Shown here: piece after piece, positions 23,049 to 35,305 of the stretch | How the letters are laid out: each line of letters begins with the position of its first letter | Numbering within the stretch: position 1 is the stretch's first letter | Assembly: GCA_038503075.1 (NCBI GenBank) | Contig: JBCAML010000001.1 | Coordinates: 2,542,001 to 2,606,000 of the forward strand | Direction: 5' to 3' | DNA: 64,000 nucleotides | Source: Gyromitra esculenta | Taxonomy: Eukaryota > Ascomycota > Pezizomycetes > Pezizales > Discinaceae | Notes under the pieces: generated by a model | Told to the model about the DNA's origin: nothing | Database searches by the model: none | What the model saw: only the letters and a program-made list of their open reading frames with translations | Translations under genes and position numbers: made by a program

Positions 23049-24248
23049 GGCTAAGTTTTAAGATATACTTGGGGGTGTTAAGATATACTGGGGGGAAGAG
23101 AAAGAGTTGGAGTTTTTTGGAAGGAGGAAAGGGAGAAGCTATTTCATGCTATGGCGGTGTTTGGCCCTTTAAGAGGAATCTACTCTGTTTTACTTTGGTC
23201 ATGTTCACTAGGGCATAGCTGTCGGAGCTCTTCCTATGTCAGCATAGAAGCTTCTCATGGGTCATGGCATTCGGGCAAGACATCCCTGCCAGCACGCCAT
23301 TTGCGCCAAGCACCACCAGAGTCGTGATTCAAACATTTCGTTACTAAGGCTGGATCCAGGTGTTTGGCTCGTGGGGTTTGGGCTTATTTGGAAGAACTGG
23401 TAGATAAGAAGCAGATCAAAACTAACGTTCGCATGAAACCGATGGTTTGTTTGTGGTTAGACACAAGCAACCAAGGAACAAGCACAGCAGCTAGACAGGT
23501 AACCAAGAAAAAGCTGGGCTCTTGGAAGAGGGTGCATCATAGGTACCTATCTGCAAGGAAGGCATCAACACAGCTGGACGACGCTCACATAGCTCTGCAT
23601 GAAGTAGATGCCGTATCCTTATCTTGTGTACATGTATATGTAGTTGTGATGTCTCTCTCCTTTTCTCTTCTGCGTAAATTAAGTACCACTACCCCAGTGA
23701 GCTTTCAGCTACACCTGCCGGGCAAACAAGCAAACATTCGACCATTGACCAACCAACCAACGGGCGGACGGGCGGACGGGCGGACGGACGCTTCTCGAGC
23801 ATTCCGTGTACATCCGAGGGTTTTAGTTGGGTTCTCTTCCCTTCTCCCTCGTAATAAGGTTGCGGGTATTTCGTGGCACAGACACACCTAAGCGGTGATG
23901 ATCTGCCGCGCCCGCAGCCGCCATTCCCGCCAAGATGTGATTGGTCAGCTCCCGCTCTAACACCGAATCTGATCTGATCTTTCCGTGTTGGGCTTGGCGC
24001 GATCAGATAAGCGTCGCGACCTCAACCTTCTGTCTCTGCATTCCACCTCCAAATCCCCCCCCCTGAACCGTCCCCCGACCTGCAAACCTCCCTCCTCGGC
24101 CTGCAATTCGACATCCAGTCAATCTCACCCCTTCAGGCAGAGACCCGTCTCATCCTCTTCTGACGACGCGTTCACCCCCCAGTACTATGCTATAGCGCCC
24201 CTCGACCCCCCGACACAGCATCCCCCCACACGATCCATCCCCCCCAGA
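23049..24248. other. Divergent intergenic region, cystinosin / PHD protein
   Basis: 1.2 kb with both promoters, a GGGC/GGAC minisatellite at about 23761-23790 and one TACATGTA (23639). A frame open on the plus strand continues upstream of 24249 in phase with the PHD gene, but its first codons are not ATG, so I treat it as leader. Confidence 0.4.
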
Positions 24249-27200
24249 ATGGCTCCTTCCCCTAATCCCGGAAGGACACCCTCAACCCGTGGTCGCGGTA
24301 GAGGTCGTCCCCGGCTGCGTGGCCGTGCGAATTCTCTACTCTCCGGTCGAAGACGCTCTTCCACAGCCTCAGCAGCCTTGCAGTCTACGCCCGAGTCATA
24401 CACGCCAACAGGCCGGCGCCGACCCGTCTATCAGAATGGCTACAGGCCCGGTGGGGCTGGTGGTGGTGGTCGTTATATAGACCACACGGGCACGGTGGTC
24501 CCCGCGAATGTATACAATGCTACGCCTGGATCTGCTAGGGGTGAAGGAGGAGGTGGTGGTAGAAGGAGGGCTCCAGCAACACCGACGGCTGCAGCGAGTG
24601 CTGGTAACGATGGTGTGTATAAGCCGCGGGAGGAAAAGAGTTATATGGAGTTTCATCCTGGCTTGGATGTGACACAGATGCTGGAGGTTTTTTCGGCGGA
24701 GGATGTGGATGGGCCGAATTATAAGCCGCCGGCGCTCATGGAGAAGAGTGTGAAGATTGTGGATGTGAAAGAGGAGGTGGAACCGGTGGAGGGTAGGAGA
24801 GATGGACTGATGGTTGAGTCTAAACTGTGGGCTTCACATCCCGATGGGGATAATAGTGAGCATCATAGGATACTAGAGCCTATCATAGATTCGCCAATAG
24901 CTATGTATTCGCCTGCGCTGAATGGCACGGTATCTACGGCTTCTATGAATGATGGAGATGTTGATATGGAAGACATCGAGGATATGAACAGTACACCAAT
25001 ACTATCAATCACTGCTCCCGGCATCGACAAGCCTCGCCCCTATCACGCCACCACAATCATCGCCATCGACCCCGCTCTCGCAGCTCTCACCCCTCCGCCT
25101 CCGCCGGCTGAGCTCTCACCTCCAATTCCCATCGACCCAGCCCTCGACCACCTCGCGCAAACTCAAACCCCTGCTATCACACCAACAGAGGAAAACCAAC
25201 ATCTACCGCCCACCACCCCAGCGCCCACATCCACTCGTCCCTCCCGGCGCGGTGATGATGGTCCCACGCTCGCTTCTCTTCGCGCACACCGTTCTAACGC
25301 TGGCAAACCCGCGACCCGGCCCGCCCCACCCCCCAGTACCATCCGCCGCGCCCGCCCAACCCGCGATACCCAACCTTTCGAAGGCGAAAAACTCAACCTC
25401 CTGAAACCCTCCTATCGCAAGATCCTCCCATTCCAATTCTCCGAATTTGCCTGGTCCTCATCCGTCGGTTCGACGGGTCCATACGGCCTCAACAATCCAC
25501 CAAGATCCTACTCGACCCCGGCCACAGCCACCGGCAAAGCCGTCGACACATCCATGCTCGACATCGGGTACCAACAAACCTCACTCTACACCCGCCCCCG
25601 CACTCTCCTCCGCGATAAACCAGATCCTGGCATCGATGAGGAGCTTGGCGCTCTCGACACTCTCGACCGTGTCGAATACGATATGGACGAGCAGGATGAT
25701 AAGTGGCTTACCATGCATAATTCGCACCGCATGCTACTCGAGATCGCACCTGTCACGCGTGAGGTGTTTGAGATCACTATGACGAAGATTGAGAAGGAGT
25801 GGGTGGCACTCGAGAAGAAGATTCCAAAGACGATTGCGAAGCCGCATAGTGCTGGATACGCGAGCATCCGGCGTCGGCGAACAGGTGGAGAAGATGGCGC
25901 GGATGGGGAAGATGAAGAGGGAGGGGAGGATAGTAAGTGTGCAATCTGCGACGACGGCGAGTGTGAGAATAGTAATGCGATTGTGTTTTGCGATGGGTGT
26001 AACTTGGCAGTGCATCAAGAGTGCTATGGGGTGCCGTATATTCCCGAGGGACAGTGGCTTTGCAGGAAGTGTTTGACGATTCCGAGACAGACTGCGGTGA
26101 GTTTTGGGTGTCTTATTGCGGTAGTGGGTTAGGGTAGTATGGCGGCTGATTTAGATTAAGCATTGCATCTTTTGTCCGAATACCGATGGTGCATTCAAGC
26201 AGACGACGACAACCCGGTGGTCTCACCTTCTCTGCGCGATCTGGATTCCGGAGGTACGGCTGGCGAATCCGGCATATATGGAGCCAGTAGACGGCATGGA
26301 ACTGGTGCCAAAGTCACGATGGAGACTGGTAAGACATATCTCTCCCCTCCTAGTGATCCTCTACGACCAAAACCTAACTTCGCTAGACCTGCTACATCTG
26401 CAAGCAAAAAATGGGCGCCTGCATCCAGTGCAGCAACAAATCCTGCTTCATCGCCTTCCACGTAACATGCGGGCGTCGCGCACGATTACATATGAAGATG
26501 AAAAACACCTCAGGCCCCGGCGCACAACTCGAGGCCTCAGGGCTCAAAGCCTATTGCGACAAACACGTTCCCGCCGACTGGCGGCGCGAGAACGACGTCG
26601 ATGACGCCGTAATCGATGCTATGGACTTCTACGCAGTTACCATGGCAGGTCGCACTTGGGGAGATTCTCAATCCGCCGCTATGGCACTTCCAGATCCTTC
26701 AGGGGAACAAACTCCTCCCGGGATCCTCAACGGTGGAAACCTACCACGTGTGAATTTGACGTTTGGGAATAAACGGAAACGCGCGCCGATGAATCCTAAG
26801 AGTGTTTGGAAGCTACCCAGTGGCGCACCGGTCATTCCGAGTGTGATTTATACGGCGGTTGTAGACTTTCTGGAGCGCTTCAGGGTGCCAAATAAGAGGG
26901 AGTATGTGGCAGAGACATGTAAGTACTGGACGCTGAAGCGGGAGGCGCGGCGAGGCGCGAGTTTGCTCAAGAGGCTACAGCTACAGATGAATAGCTTTAC
27001 GAGTGTTGAGGTTGCGAGGAAGAATTATGCGGGTATGGGACATACACAAGGGACTAAGAAGTTGGAGAGGAGGAAGGAGTTTGCCGGTGTGTTGATGGGT
27101 GATCTAAAGAGACTGGAAGGGGTTGGAAGGGTCATGGAGGAATGGGGGAGGGCGAGAGTATCGGAAGTGGAGGCGCTGGCTGGATGGGTGGATCGTGTTT

Positions 27201-28869
27201 GGTTTCCGGAGTGCTTGCTTATGAAGGGGGTTTTGGAGAAGGCGGAAAGGTAAGCTTTTCGTGGCGATTAGGGTATATGTGTTACGGTGGGCTAATACTT
27301 TGTGGGGATGGTAGTTTCGATGACCAGCATTTTTTTAAGCATGGTTTCACGCTTATACGAGATCGGTTGGAACATCGCTTATACCCAAGCGTGGATACGT
27401 TTGCTCTGGATATGGTTTCAATGCTAAACTCGAAACCTGAGGAACCGGTGCTGGAGTGGAAAATTAATCTACCGTCTTACACCCCTCCTGTACTGCTAAT
27501 AAGCGCAGAGACAATCAATCGTAAAAGCGAGGCGTTAGTTCTTGGGACAACGGACAGATTACTGAAGCAGGTGAACCTATTGCTGGAAGAAGCGAAAGTA
27601 GCGGAGCGGGAATTAAAGGAGAACCCACCTACTACTAATGGGGACAATCCGGATATGTTTGCCGATCTGAAAACACTCGGGGGAATAGATGAGATGGAAA
27701 TCGACATTAGCCAAAGTCTAACTCTAGTGAACGGGAATGGTACAACGAATGGTATGGTGCTGGGCTCCAGTCACAGTAAGGATGATGATAATGACCCTCC
27801 TGTTCAACATGCGACTGAAGATTCTCCCTTAGAACCATTAAAACCAATCGTCTCCAACGGAGCAGCTAGGCCAGCGGATATAAACGTGTCGGTACCGTTA
27901 TCGATAGTCCCGACGGGAACAACGGTGCTGGGTTATTGGAGTGATGGACATACACCATGGTATATCAAAGACTTTGAACCCAGTGGCCTAGCAGTTGTTG
28001 ACCCGTATAGCAAAGCTACACCCACGCAGACGCCCCGCGAGACAACCCCTACGAACGATGCGGACAGACGTACTATGAACGGATCACGTTCGCCAGTCAA
28101 GCCGGTATCGCGGCCGCAGCAGAATAAAGATATAGCTGGGAAGAAGCAGGTCACGCCTGAACCAACGACTCCGCAAATGCTTATGCCGCAGCGAACTGAA
28201 GTCGTCCCGAAGACTCCAGAAACTGCGCCACCAGTGAAGGTCGCCGAGCGTATGCAGACTAAAGTCCCTACCGTTAACGTGCAGAAACCATCCGCTGAGC
28301 CGAAGACCGCCGAGAAACCGGAATTAGACTTTGCAGATACGGAGGACTTGATGGGTGGGTATCGGCTTGAGGATCTTCCCTCGCCGCTTGGAACTATCGA
28401 TGGCTCAAATCCAACGCCGCCGGAACAGGAGGAGATGCAGAAGACGGATGTTGAATTGCCGACTCCGGCAGATCTTCCGGTGCCATCTAATATGCCTGCT
28501 ACTGTGGTGGTTAGGAATGGGATCGAAGATCATGAGAATACGAGTGTGCTCTCTGATCTATCGGATGACGAGGATGAGGATGTAGATGCGGAGGGGTCGA
28601 CAGAGAGTGAGCCGGCAATGGACAGGATGGACGTTGACGATGAGGACCTAGACGCTGAAGGAGAGCCAGATGTGGATATTGCGGAGTCAGATGTGGGTGG
28701 CTCTAAAGAGTCGGAGGAGGGCTCACCGGGGAGTAGTTCTGGGGGCTCGGGACGGAAGAGTAGGAAAGGGATGGTGTTTGCAAGACAGAGTAATGGAAGG
28801 TTTGGACCGATGAAGAACGGTGGAGGAGGTGGTGGTGGTAGGGGAAGAGGAAGGAAGAAGAAGTGGTGA
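24249..28869 (+). CDS. NTO1: PHD-finger protein of the BRPF/Nto1 type (NuA3-like subunit)
   Basis: Nto1/BRPF proteins are scaffolds of histone H3 acetyltransferase complexes (NuA3/MOZ). Four exons (24249-26096, 26161-26328, 26387-27249, 27315-28869) give 1477 residues. Order: basic AT-hook-like N-terminus (GRGRGRPRLRGR); an Epl1-like segment around 395-420; a PHD finger at about 560-610 (CAICDDGECENSNAIVFCDG, CRKC); then the extended PHD, HCIFCPNTDGAFKQT to CYICKQKMGACIQC and FHVTCGRRARLHMK. This PHD-knuckle-ePHD cassette is diagnostic. The C-terminal 500 residues are disordered, with an acidic block and a GGGGGGRGRGRKKKW end. No bromodomain or PWWP is seen, as in yeast Nto1, but the protein is about twice as long. 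The start is the first ATG of the frame. Confidence 0.9.
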
Positions 28870-29881
28870 GGACGTTCCATCCGGATGCGATAATGTTAAT
28901 TATGGGAAGCAGCAGAAGGTAAAATGGGACAAGTTACATTTTGTATTTTTATATTTTTTGACACTCGAACTTATTTTTTTTGTCGAGCCGGATCGACAGG
29001 ACTATATGTGCCGATGGAAGGCGCTCTTTTGTGGGGGATTTTTTTATTTTTTTCGTTTTTCGTTTTTTACAATTGGGAAGGGTTGGGCTTTTAGGTGTTT
29101 TTTTTTTTTTTTGTTACACTCCTCTTATTTATTTATTTTCTTCCAAAGTTGCGTATGTTCTTGTAGCAGGAATACTCTTTCTTCTTCTTCTTCTACTTAC
29201 AAGGAAATAGGGAAATGGTGTTCTCGTTGATTTTTTTTATATACTACCTTTTTTTATAGTGCTTTTTTATATATGTCTCTTCTTCCTTCCACCATTTCCT
29301 CATTGGTCCCGTCCCTAGAGATTTCTCACGGACTCTCACTTGGAGGTGCGGTGAGCGGGAGCAGTGTTGTAGGCATGTAGTAACATAATGAATGTGATAG
29401 GGGTTGTTTCGCAGGGAGGTTTTATACGCTTGAGGCACGAGGCATTTGAAATCACTCTTGGGCCGTTTTTTTTGTACAAATTCCTAGGTAGATGAATCCA
29501 AGAAGCTCGCTCAGTTAAAGTGTGGACATCAAGCACCTGTACTGCTATGCTATAGTGCATAGTGTTTGGAGAGATCCTACTGTTTGTTCGGGAAGTTTGG
29601 TTTTTTGGATTTACTCTTTTTTTTCCTCTATTGAAAAAAAAAAGATAGTTAAAAATATCAAATAAGTGGCCGGCCTACGCTAAACATCTTCCTAGGATAT
29701 GTTCCCCTCAAAGTTATAAGATAAGCCCGCTGCAAAATAAACAAAAGGGAAGTGGTGTCAGTACGGGAGGTTGGTGGCTGTAGTACTAATGCTTGGCAAT
29801 GACTTCAGGTGCATGATAGTGACCATGAGAGTGGATTTTCGCACCAGGATTACTACAATGTTACAGTAACGCGCTTGAAAC

Positions 29882-30362
29882 CCTATAGTCAGTGTGGTCC
29901 GCGAGGCATGGCCGCTCGAGGCCTCGCCTCGAGGCCTCGACTTGAGCCAGTACGAGGTTGGGAGGTCACGAGCACGAGGTGCCTCGAGGCATGTGTAGCT
30001 GCTCGCCTCGAGCCGCTCGAGCATTCAAGTTAAATCATAAGTTGATTGTTGTTTAGACAAGCCTGTATGTCCCAGGACCGTTACTAGGCATGATTGGTGG
30101 AAAGAAAATAGCTATAGTTTGGGGGATGTTTCTAGCGAAACAGCGTGACTTTATAATATCCTAGCTAGTGGCTCTTTTTTTTATTTTTTAATACAAACTT
30201 TTTTAGTATATATCTCAAGTTTATCGAGCCACCTCAAGCCGACTCGAGGCAGCCCCCCCATGTGCTCGAGCTGCTCGAGGCAGGCCCTCAAATGTACGAG
30301 CGGCCTCGAGGCATACCCATCCGCTCACCTCGAGGCGCCTTGTGGACCACACTGCCTATAGT
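29882..30362. mobile_element. hAT-type MITE, 465 bp with 8-bp target duplication
   Basis: The element runs 29890-30354. Its ends are 18-bp inverted repeats, CAGTGTGGTCCGCGAGGC on the left and CAGTGTGGTCCACAAGGC read inward on the right (16/18). Both sides are flanked by the same 8 bp, CCTATAGT (29882-29889 and 30355-30362). An 8-bp duplication with CAGTG-type termini is the hAT signature. Some 120 bp at each end are packed with GCCTCGAGGC/CTCGAG palindromes, resembling the sub-terminal transposase-binding repeats of hAT elements. The middle is AT-rich and has no transposase. Confidence 0.92.
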
Positions 30363-30933
30363 AATTTATTCTTGCAGCAGGAGCAGTATGGACAGAAAAA
30401 TAAATAGGCTTCTTAATGAAAATAGAAAGATTAGTGGTGGTTGCAAACAAGCTTAAGAGGAACGATATATTCGAATGGCGAGTAGGCTGCCCTAGTCTGA
30501 AGGTTAGCAATCTATCCCTGTGGGCACTATCACACTGGGCTAGGCATCTCGTTGCTGGCCTAATTTACTACCAGTGGTGATGAGGCTACAGGCCTTTATT
30601 CTAGAGCTTTCTCAACCTATAGTAGGCTCACTCTCATCCTCTGCTCTCTTGGCTGCTCTCTCTGACGCGAGGCTACCTGCAAATACCGGGGCCTCACCCC
30701 GATCTTTGTGCACTCTACTATCAATTTGAAAGCCAGTGATATTCGCTTCTTGAAGGCTTCACTCGGGTTGGAGCTTCTAGTGCTGGCAAAATGTGGAAAT
30801 TTTGTACTACCAGGTGCTACCAGGGTGTTAAATGTACGCAGTCTGAATGGTAGAGAGATATGGAGAATAAAGTATCTGATTAAGTACTCCATTGACATGA
30901 AGCTTTAGAGAACATCAGTTTTAGTTATGTAAA

Positions 30934-31141
30934 TATACTGTATTTTCTCAATTATAACGAATGAGGCCGGGCTGAGACTGCAGGAGAAATTTTCTGTAAC
31001 GATTGGCTAGATAACTGTGGAGGTTCGCTAAGATTCACCCAAACGGTAAGCACTTTGTCGCCTCGACCAGCAATATTACATTTTTATCTTGTAATCTCAG
31101 CCCAGCCCCATTCGGTATAATTAAGAAAATACAACACTGTA
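30934..31141. mobile_element. Degenerate inverted-repeat element, about 208 bp
   Basis: The left arm (30936-30979) matches the reverse complement of the right arm (about 31093-31141) over about 44 bp, sharing GTATTTTCT, AATTATA, CGAATG and GGGCTGAGA. The right terminus reads TA-CAGTGTTG inward; the left terminus is mutated. Many mismatches between arms are C/T or G/A. The interior is non-coding. A target duplication cannot be fixed because the left end is eroded. Confidence 0.75.
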
Positions 31142-31215
31142 GTATTCAAGTCAATTTATTAAGGCTACAGGATTCTATTACTAAGGTAGCACTACTGCGC
31201 GACGGGCACCTAAGG

Positions 31216-33981
31216 TTACTCTTTTAGTGTTGTAGCCTTCGGCTTCGATAATGGGTCGCTTCCCCAGATTGCCCCCAGGCGATATATACAACCCTTGGGC
31301 TTTGCTAATTCTCCCGAATTCCATCCCCAGAAGCCCTTGAAGTAACCGAATTGCAGATTCGACTCAAAGTGCTCCAGCTCCAAATCTGTATAATTTTCTC
31401 CTCCGCGCGTAGTTGTAGTCCGATCCCACCCCGCTGAATAACCTCCTAGAATTCTTCCACGATTCGTGTATAATATGATCGCCGTGACATGCTTCTCGGT
31501 CCCACCCTCTTTTATTCCAGTCTCGATTCCACAACTGATGAATTTCTCATCGAGGTGGTGCTCGAAAGGCACGGCCGTTATATCTTTACCGCTAGGGCTG
31601 CCTTGCTGGATGATAAGACCGTTGCTGTAGCGTATCTCAAACCCTACCACATACCCCTTACCAATTCCAACAGTAACCTTTTTAACCACGCAGTTCGGTC
31701 TAAGAAACTCCAACGGACAGAACAGTTTCCCTCCTTTGGAATTAGTGCCCCAGAGATGGCCCAGACGAAAGTTTGCGCTGACAGCAGGGCGATCTCGCAT
31801 GAGTTCGTCTGATTTTTCTTTCTCCTGAGGGAGCAGAGTATACTCGGGTTTATCAGGAGACGCAACGTAGAGGTCGGGATAAATTCCTAGCTCTTCGGGA
31901 TTGTCCTGTGTGGCCGCCCTGATCGGAATACCAGTGAGCGGATGGACCGATCCTTTTGTTATCCGCCCGACTTTCTGCAGACCTGTTAGCAGCGTTCATT
32001 TATAGATTTTTGGTGACTTACCGGGATGCGCTCGCGGAAGACGACAGAGCTTTGATATTTTTCAGGTCTTGTTATTTCTGTTGCTTTCTCTGGATGATCC
32101 GTGATCTCATCCACCTATAATTTTGTCAGCCGTGTGTATATAACGCCAGAAGAAAATACCTCTGTGACTGGAAGACATACCTCGGCCACAATCATCATCA
32201 TTTGGTAGCGTGCATCCCGTCTTGCGCGTTCCAGGCCCTTGAATGATGCCTCATAGTGGGTTTCGTCTTTGATCTTTGCCTGCATCGCCAATTCTGCTAA
32301 CTTTTTTTCACTTTCTTCACCCTTCGCACTTTCTTTGCCTTTCGTCTCCCCGCCTGTGGTCTTGCCTGTCTCCTGCCCGCCGGCGGTTTGGCCTGCCCCC
32401 GCGACGTTTCCGGGCGCCTTCTTTACGGTAGGTTCGTGGAACTTGCTGACACCTGTTTCGATATCGTACATATCTTGCTCTCACGTTAGCCTCCCATTCA
32501 TCATCACGTTCCAAAGGCCAGATTCTTACCAGATGTAAGTTTCCTGTAAATCTACTGAACATTAGCAATCCAATAGCCATGATAGGATGTGAAGTGGGGG
32601 GGGCAAACATTTTTATAATCCATGTATGTATCCATCAATGAGTTTGTGTAAACGGCGGCATTTTCATACATAAGTGGATGCAGACCCTCTGGCTTACTCG
32701 CGATGTAACTCCTGAGTGTTTCATATTTTGTTAAAATGGCGCTAGGATATGGCGGTTAGCAAAATGTTCACTCTTAGGACTGGTAGAGCCCTACTAGGTT
32801 CTCTGCGGCGTCATAGCGACCAAGTCTGGAAATCGTGCGGCGGCCTCTGTCAATGATTCAATCGTCCAAGGCTGGTCCACTGCAATCATCGTCGTAGTCG
32901 TCGTTAGCCCCCCAAGGTATTGTGAATGAGCAAATGATGGATGATGCTACTTACTCGGCTTGATGAAGCCACCGCCTGACCAGCTTACCTGAATGGTCGT
33001 TTCAGTATTGTTGGTGATGTTTTGTTTCGCAATTTTAACATTTGCATTAGCCTCCGCTGCACCGGCCGTAAGCGCAACCTTTGCTCTGTGAGACGTTAAT
33101 ATAACTCTGTCACGCTTCAAAGCAAATAAAGGACCTACTCTGCTTCGATGTCTGTCTTCTTCCCCTTATTAAGGATCTTCATACTGACAAGCGCATTAAA
33201 CTCTCCCCCTTCCAAGAACCCTATTCCCCTGTCAGCGCTTTTCTCACATCCACATAAGAAGCCCAATAGCCTACCAGAAATGAAACTGTCGCCATAAACT
33301 TTAGCGAAGTTGTCTTTGTCCACTTTAGACAACGGGTTATAGGCCAGTGCATCTTTGATGTTGATAGTCTGGTTGATGACCTTGACACTGATATAAAAGT
33401 TGAGGTCGCTTTCCTTAAACTTATCAGAGTCAATGAACGCGCCACGCCCGGAACCGCCGATTGAGCCAGTCTTGATGGAGAGTGAGCCGGAAATGTTCAT
33501 GTCGTCCGTAACCTCACTCAATTTATTTATAAAGCGGGATGTATACGTCACAATCTATACATATATACCATCTTAGCATTATCACAGGACCAAGCAAAAC
33601 TCTACACTTACCTGACTAGGTCCCCGCTGCTTTGTACTAGTCAATTTCCATGTCTTTTGGATCCTCGCGGTCGGATCGGTCCCGGCGATTTTTGCTTCTT
33701 CTATGCTGAGAGGCTTGCCTTGGATGGCCCTACGGTCGCCCATTGTGTAGGGGCCGTAATGGCCGGACGCGCGATCGATTTTTTCTTGTCTCCTCTCGGC
33801 TTCTCGCTCTTTGGCTCTCTGTGCTATTCGTTCCTTTGCTGTAAGGGTATTTGGCTTTGGTCCTTGCTTTGGCTTTGGCTTTGGCTTTGGCTCTTGCTTT
33901 GGCTTTGGCTTTAATCCCGACCCCGGTTTCTTGACGAGCGGTTTGTCGTCGCCGTCCTCCCCACCCTCCCCACCCTCCCCC

Positions 33982-34016
<35 letters not shown>

Positions 34017-34607
34017 CCCATCCCCGTCCCCATCCCCGTCCTCGTCCCCATTTTCAGTGCCATCTCCAGACTGACTACCCTCATCAGCATCACCATTCTC
34101 ATCTCCCACGCTCGCTTCTTCTCCTGCCTCTTCTTTCTCTCTTATCTTTCTCGCCTTTTCTTTCTCCTCCTTATCTTCCTGTTCCTCCTTCAACTTCCTA
34201 TTGCGGTCCGCAAGCTTCTTCTCCTTCTCCTCTTCCTCGCGCTCCTTTTGCTCGCCGGTGAGTTCTCCCTCGCCGCCCTTGTCGGCCTTTGGAGCAAGCA
34301 CGAGTTTGTCATCGCCGGCAATCCACGGAGACCCGCCGCTCATGAGCTCGCGCAGCTGGACCATCGTGAGGCCGGTGTTTGTAAGCTCGTTTTCGCTGCG
34401 CTTGGGGTCGATGACCACGGCATCGTCAATGCAGATTTGCTGTGTGTATGAATTGAAGCTAGGGAGGAGAGATTAGTGGTGATGTAGAGGGAGGGAAAGA
34501 ACAACTAAAACTAAAACCAAAACTTCTACGGGGGAGATTGGGGAGATTGAGACTTACCCTTGGCCAATACGCATGCCATTGTTGTATGGCGCAAGTAACA
34601 GACCCAT
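31216..34607 (-). CDS. MACPF-like protein with C-terminal jacalin-like lectin region
   Basis: Eleven exons (minus): 34558-34607, 33612-34458, 33275-33554, 33139-33220, 32955-33085, 32795-32879, 32609-32741, 32530-32551, 32181-32473, 32022-32114, 31216-31974; 924 residues. Order: N-terminal MRIGQGFNSYTQQICIDDAV; a charged spacer (about 75-215) with Glu/Lys helices, (DG)n and KPKPKP runs; a core with YGDSFISGFLEGGEF (386-400), like the Y-G-x-x-[FY]-[IV]...GG signature of MACPF/CDC pore formers; WSGGG; a helical stretch ending GLERARRDARYQMM; then from about 740 a beta-rich region (TAIILYTNRGRILGG) like jacalin lectins. No signal peptide is seen. Intron 33221-33274 is 54 nt and stop-free, and is called because removal restores SGFLEGG. 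The MACPF link is moderate, jacalin weaker. Confidence 0.72.
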
Positions 34608-35305
34608 TATCAATATCAGAGGTTTCTAAGATTCTGGGGGGGGGGGGGTGAAGGCGGAGGAGTTGGCACTGGGAAGCAGAAGAAATAGTAGTAAAGGCAA
34701 GAGTGTCTAAAGCTTTGAGTGAGGTGGCTAGTTTGATATTTGTTCCCCTAGGCTCGTAGATGGTGGCTCTTTATAATAACTCTTCCAGAGTAACGGTAAT
34801 GATAGCTCTGCTGGATTTCTAGACACTTGGCTTGGCGAAACACCACGTCGTACAGATGTGGCTGGCTGAAGGTCAGCTACACCTGCAGTACTGTCTGCAA
34901 GCCGTATAGTCCCTCCCAATTTATTCCAACAGCTACCAAGCGTCTTTGCTAGCGCTATAAACGAAAATGCAGCACCCCGAGATACGGCACATGTTTTGCT
35001 GGTGTTATTAGTGAGTAGTAGAGTGGGTATACGCAGCTCTAGTTAGTAGACCCGCATTTCAGCTGAATTCCTCTTTGTATCGGGCTCTCCGACAATCCCA
35101 AGCAGAGAGAACGTTGTCAATGCGACTACCCTCAATTTATTGCATGCAGCTGTATACTGTGCTATATTTCGAGCGAGCTGGTTGGGAGTAAACTTGCCAT
35201 TTTGGAGCTTCCCGGAAAGCAGAAGCTCTTTGCCCCAATATCACGTATTTTTCCCTCTATCCTCCCTCTCCCTTTAGCCCTTACTTACTCCATCCATCTC
35301 TCGCC
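34608..35305. promoter_or_regulatory. Divergent intergenic region between the two MACPF-like genes
   Basis: 698 bp separate the start codons of two genes that share a motif, so a common control region is likely. A G11 run lies near 34638-34650. I see no repeat element or clear factor site. Confidence 0.45.

Larger units (their letters stand above)
28870..31215. other. Transposon-relic island between the PHD gene and the MACPF-like gene
   Basis: 2.3 kb. The first 500 bp are extremely T-rich (many T8-T12 runs) and include the PHD gene 3' untranslated region. Two inverted-repeat elements follow at 29882-30362 and 30934-31141. No protein-coding gene is supported. Confidence 0.6.

Noticed and set aside
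23985..24248. In-frame N-terminal extension of the PHD protein
   Set aside because: It has no ATG; the first ATG in the frame is at 24249 and begins a typical basic N-terminus.
28820..29230. Plus-strand frames rich in Phe/Leu after the PHD gene
   Set aside because: They arise from T8-T12 runs in the 3' untranslated region.
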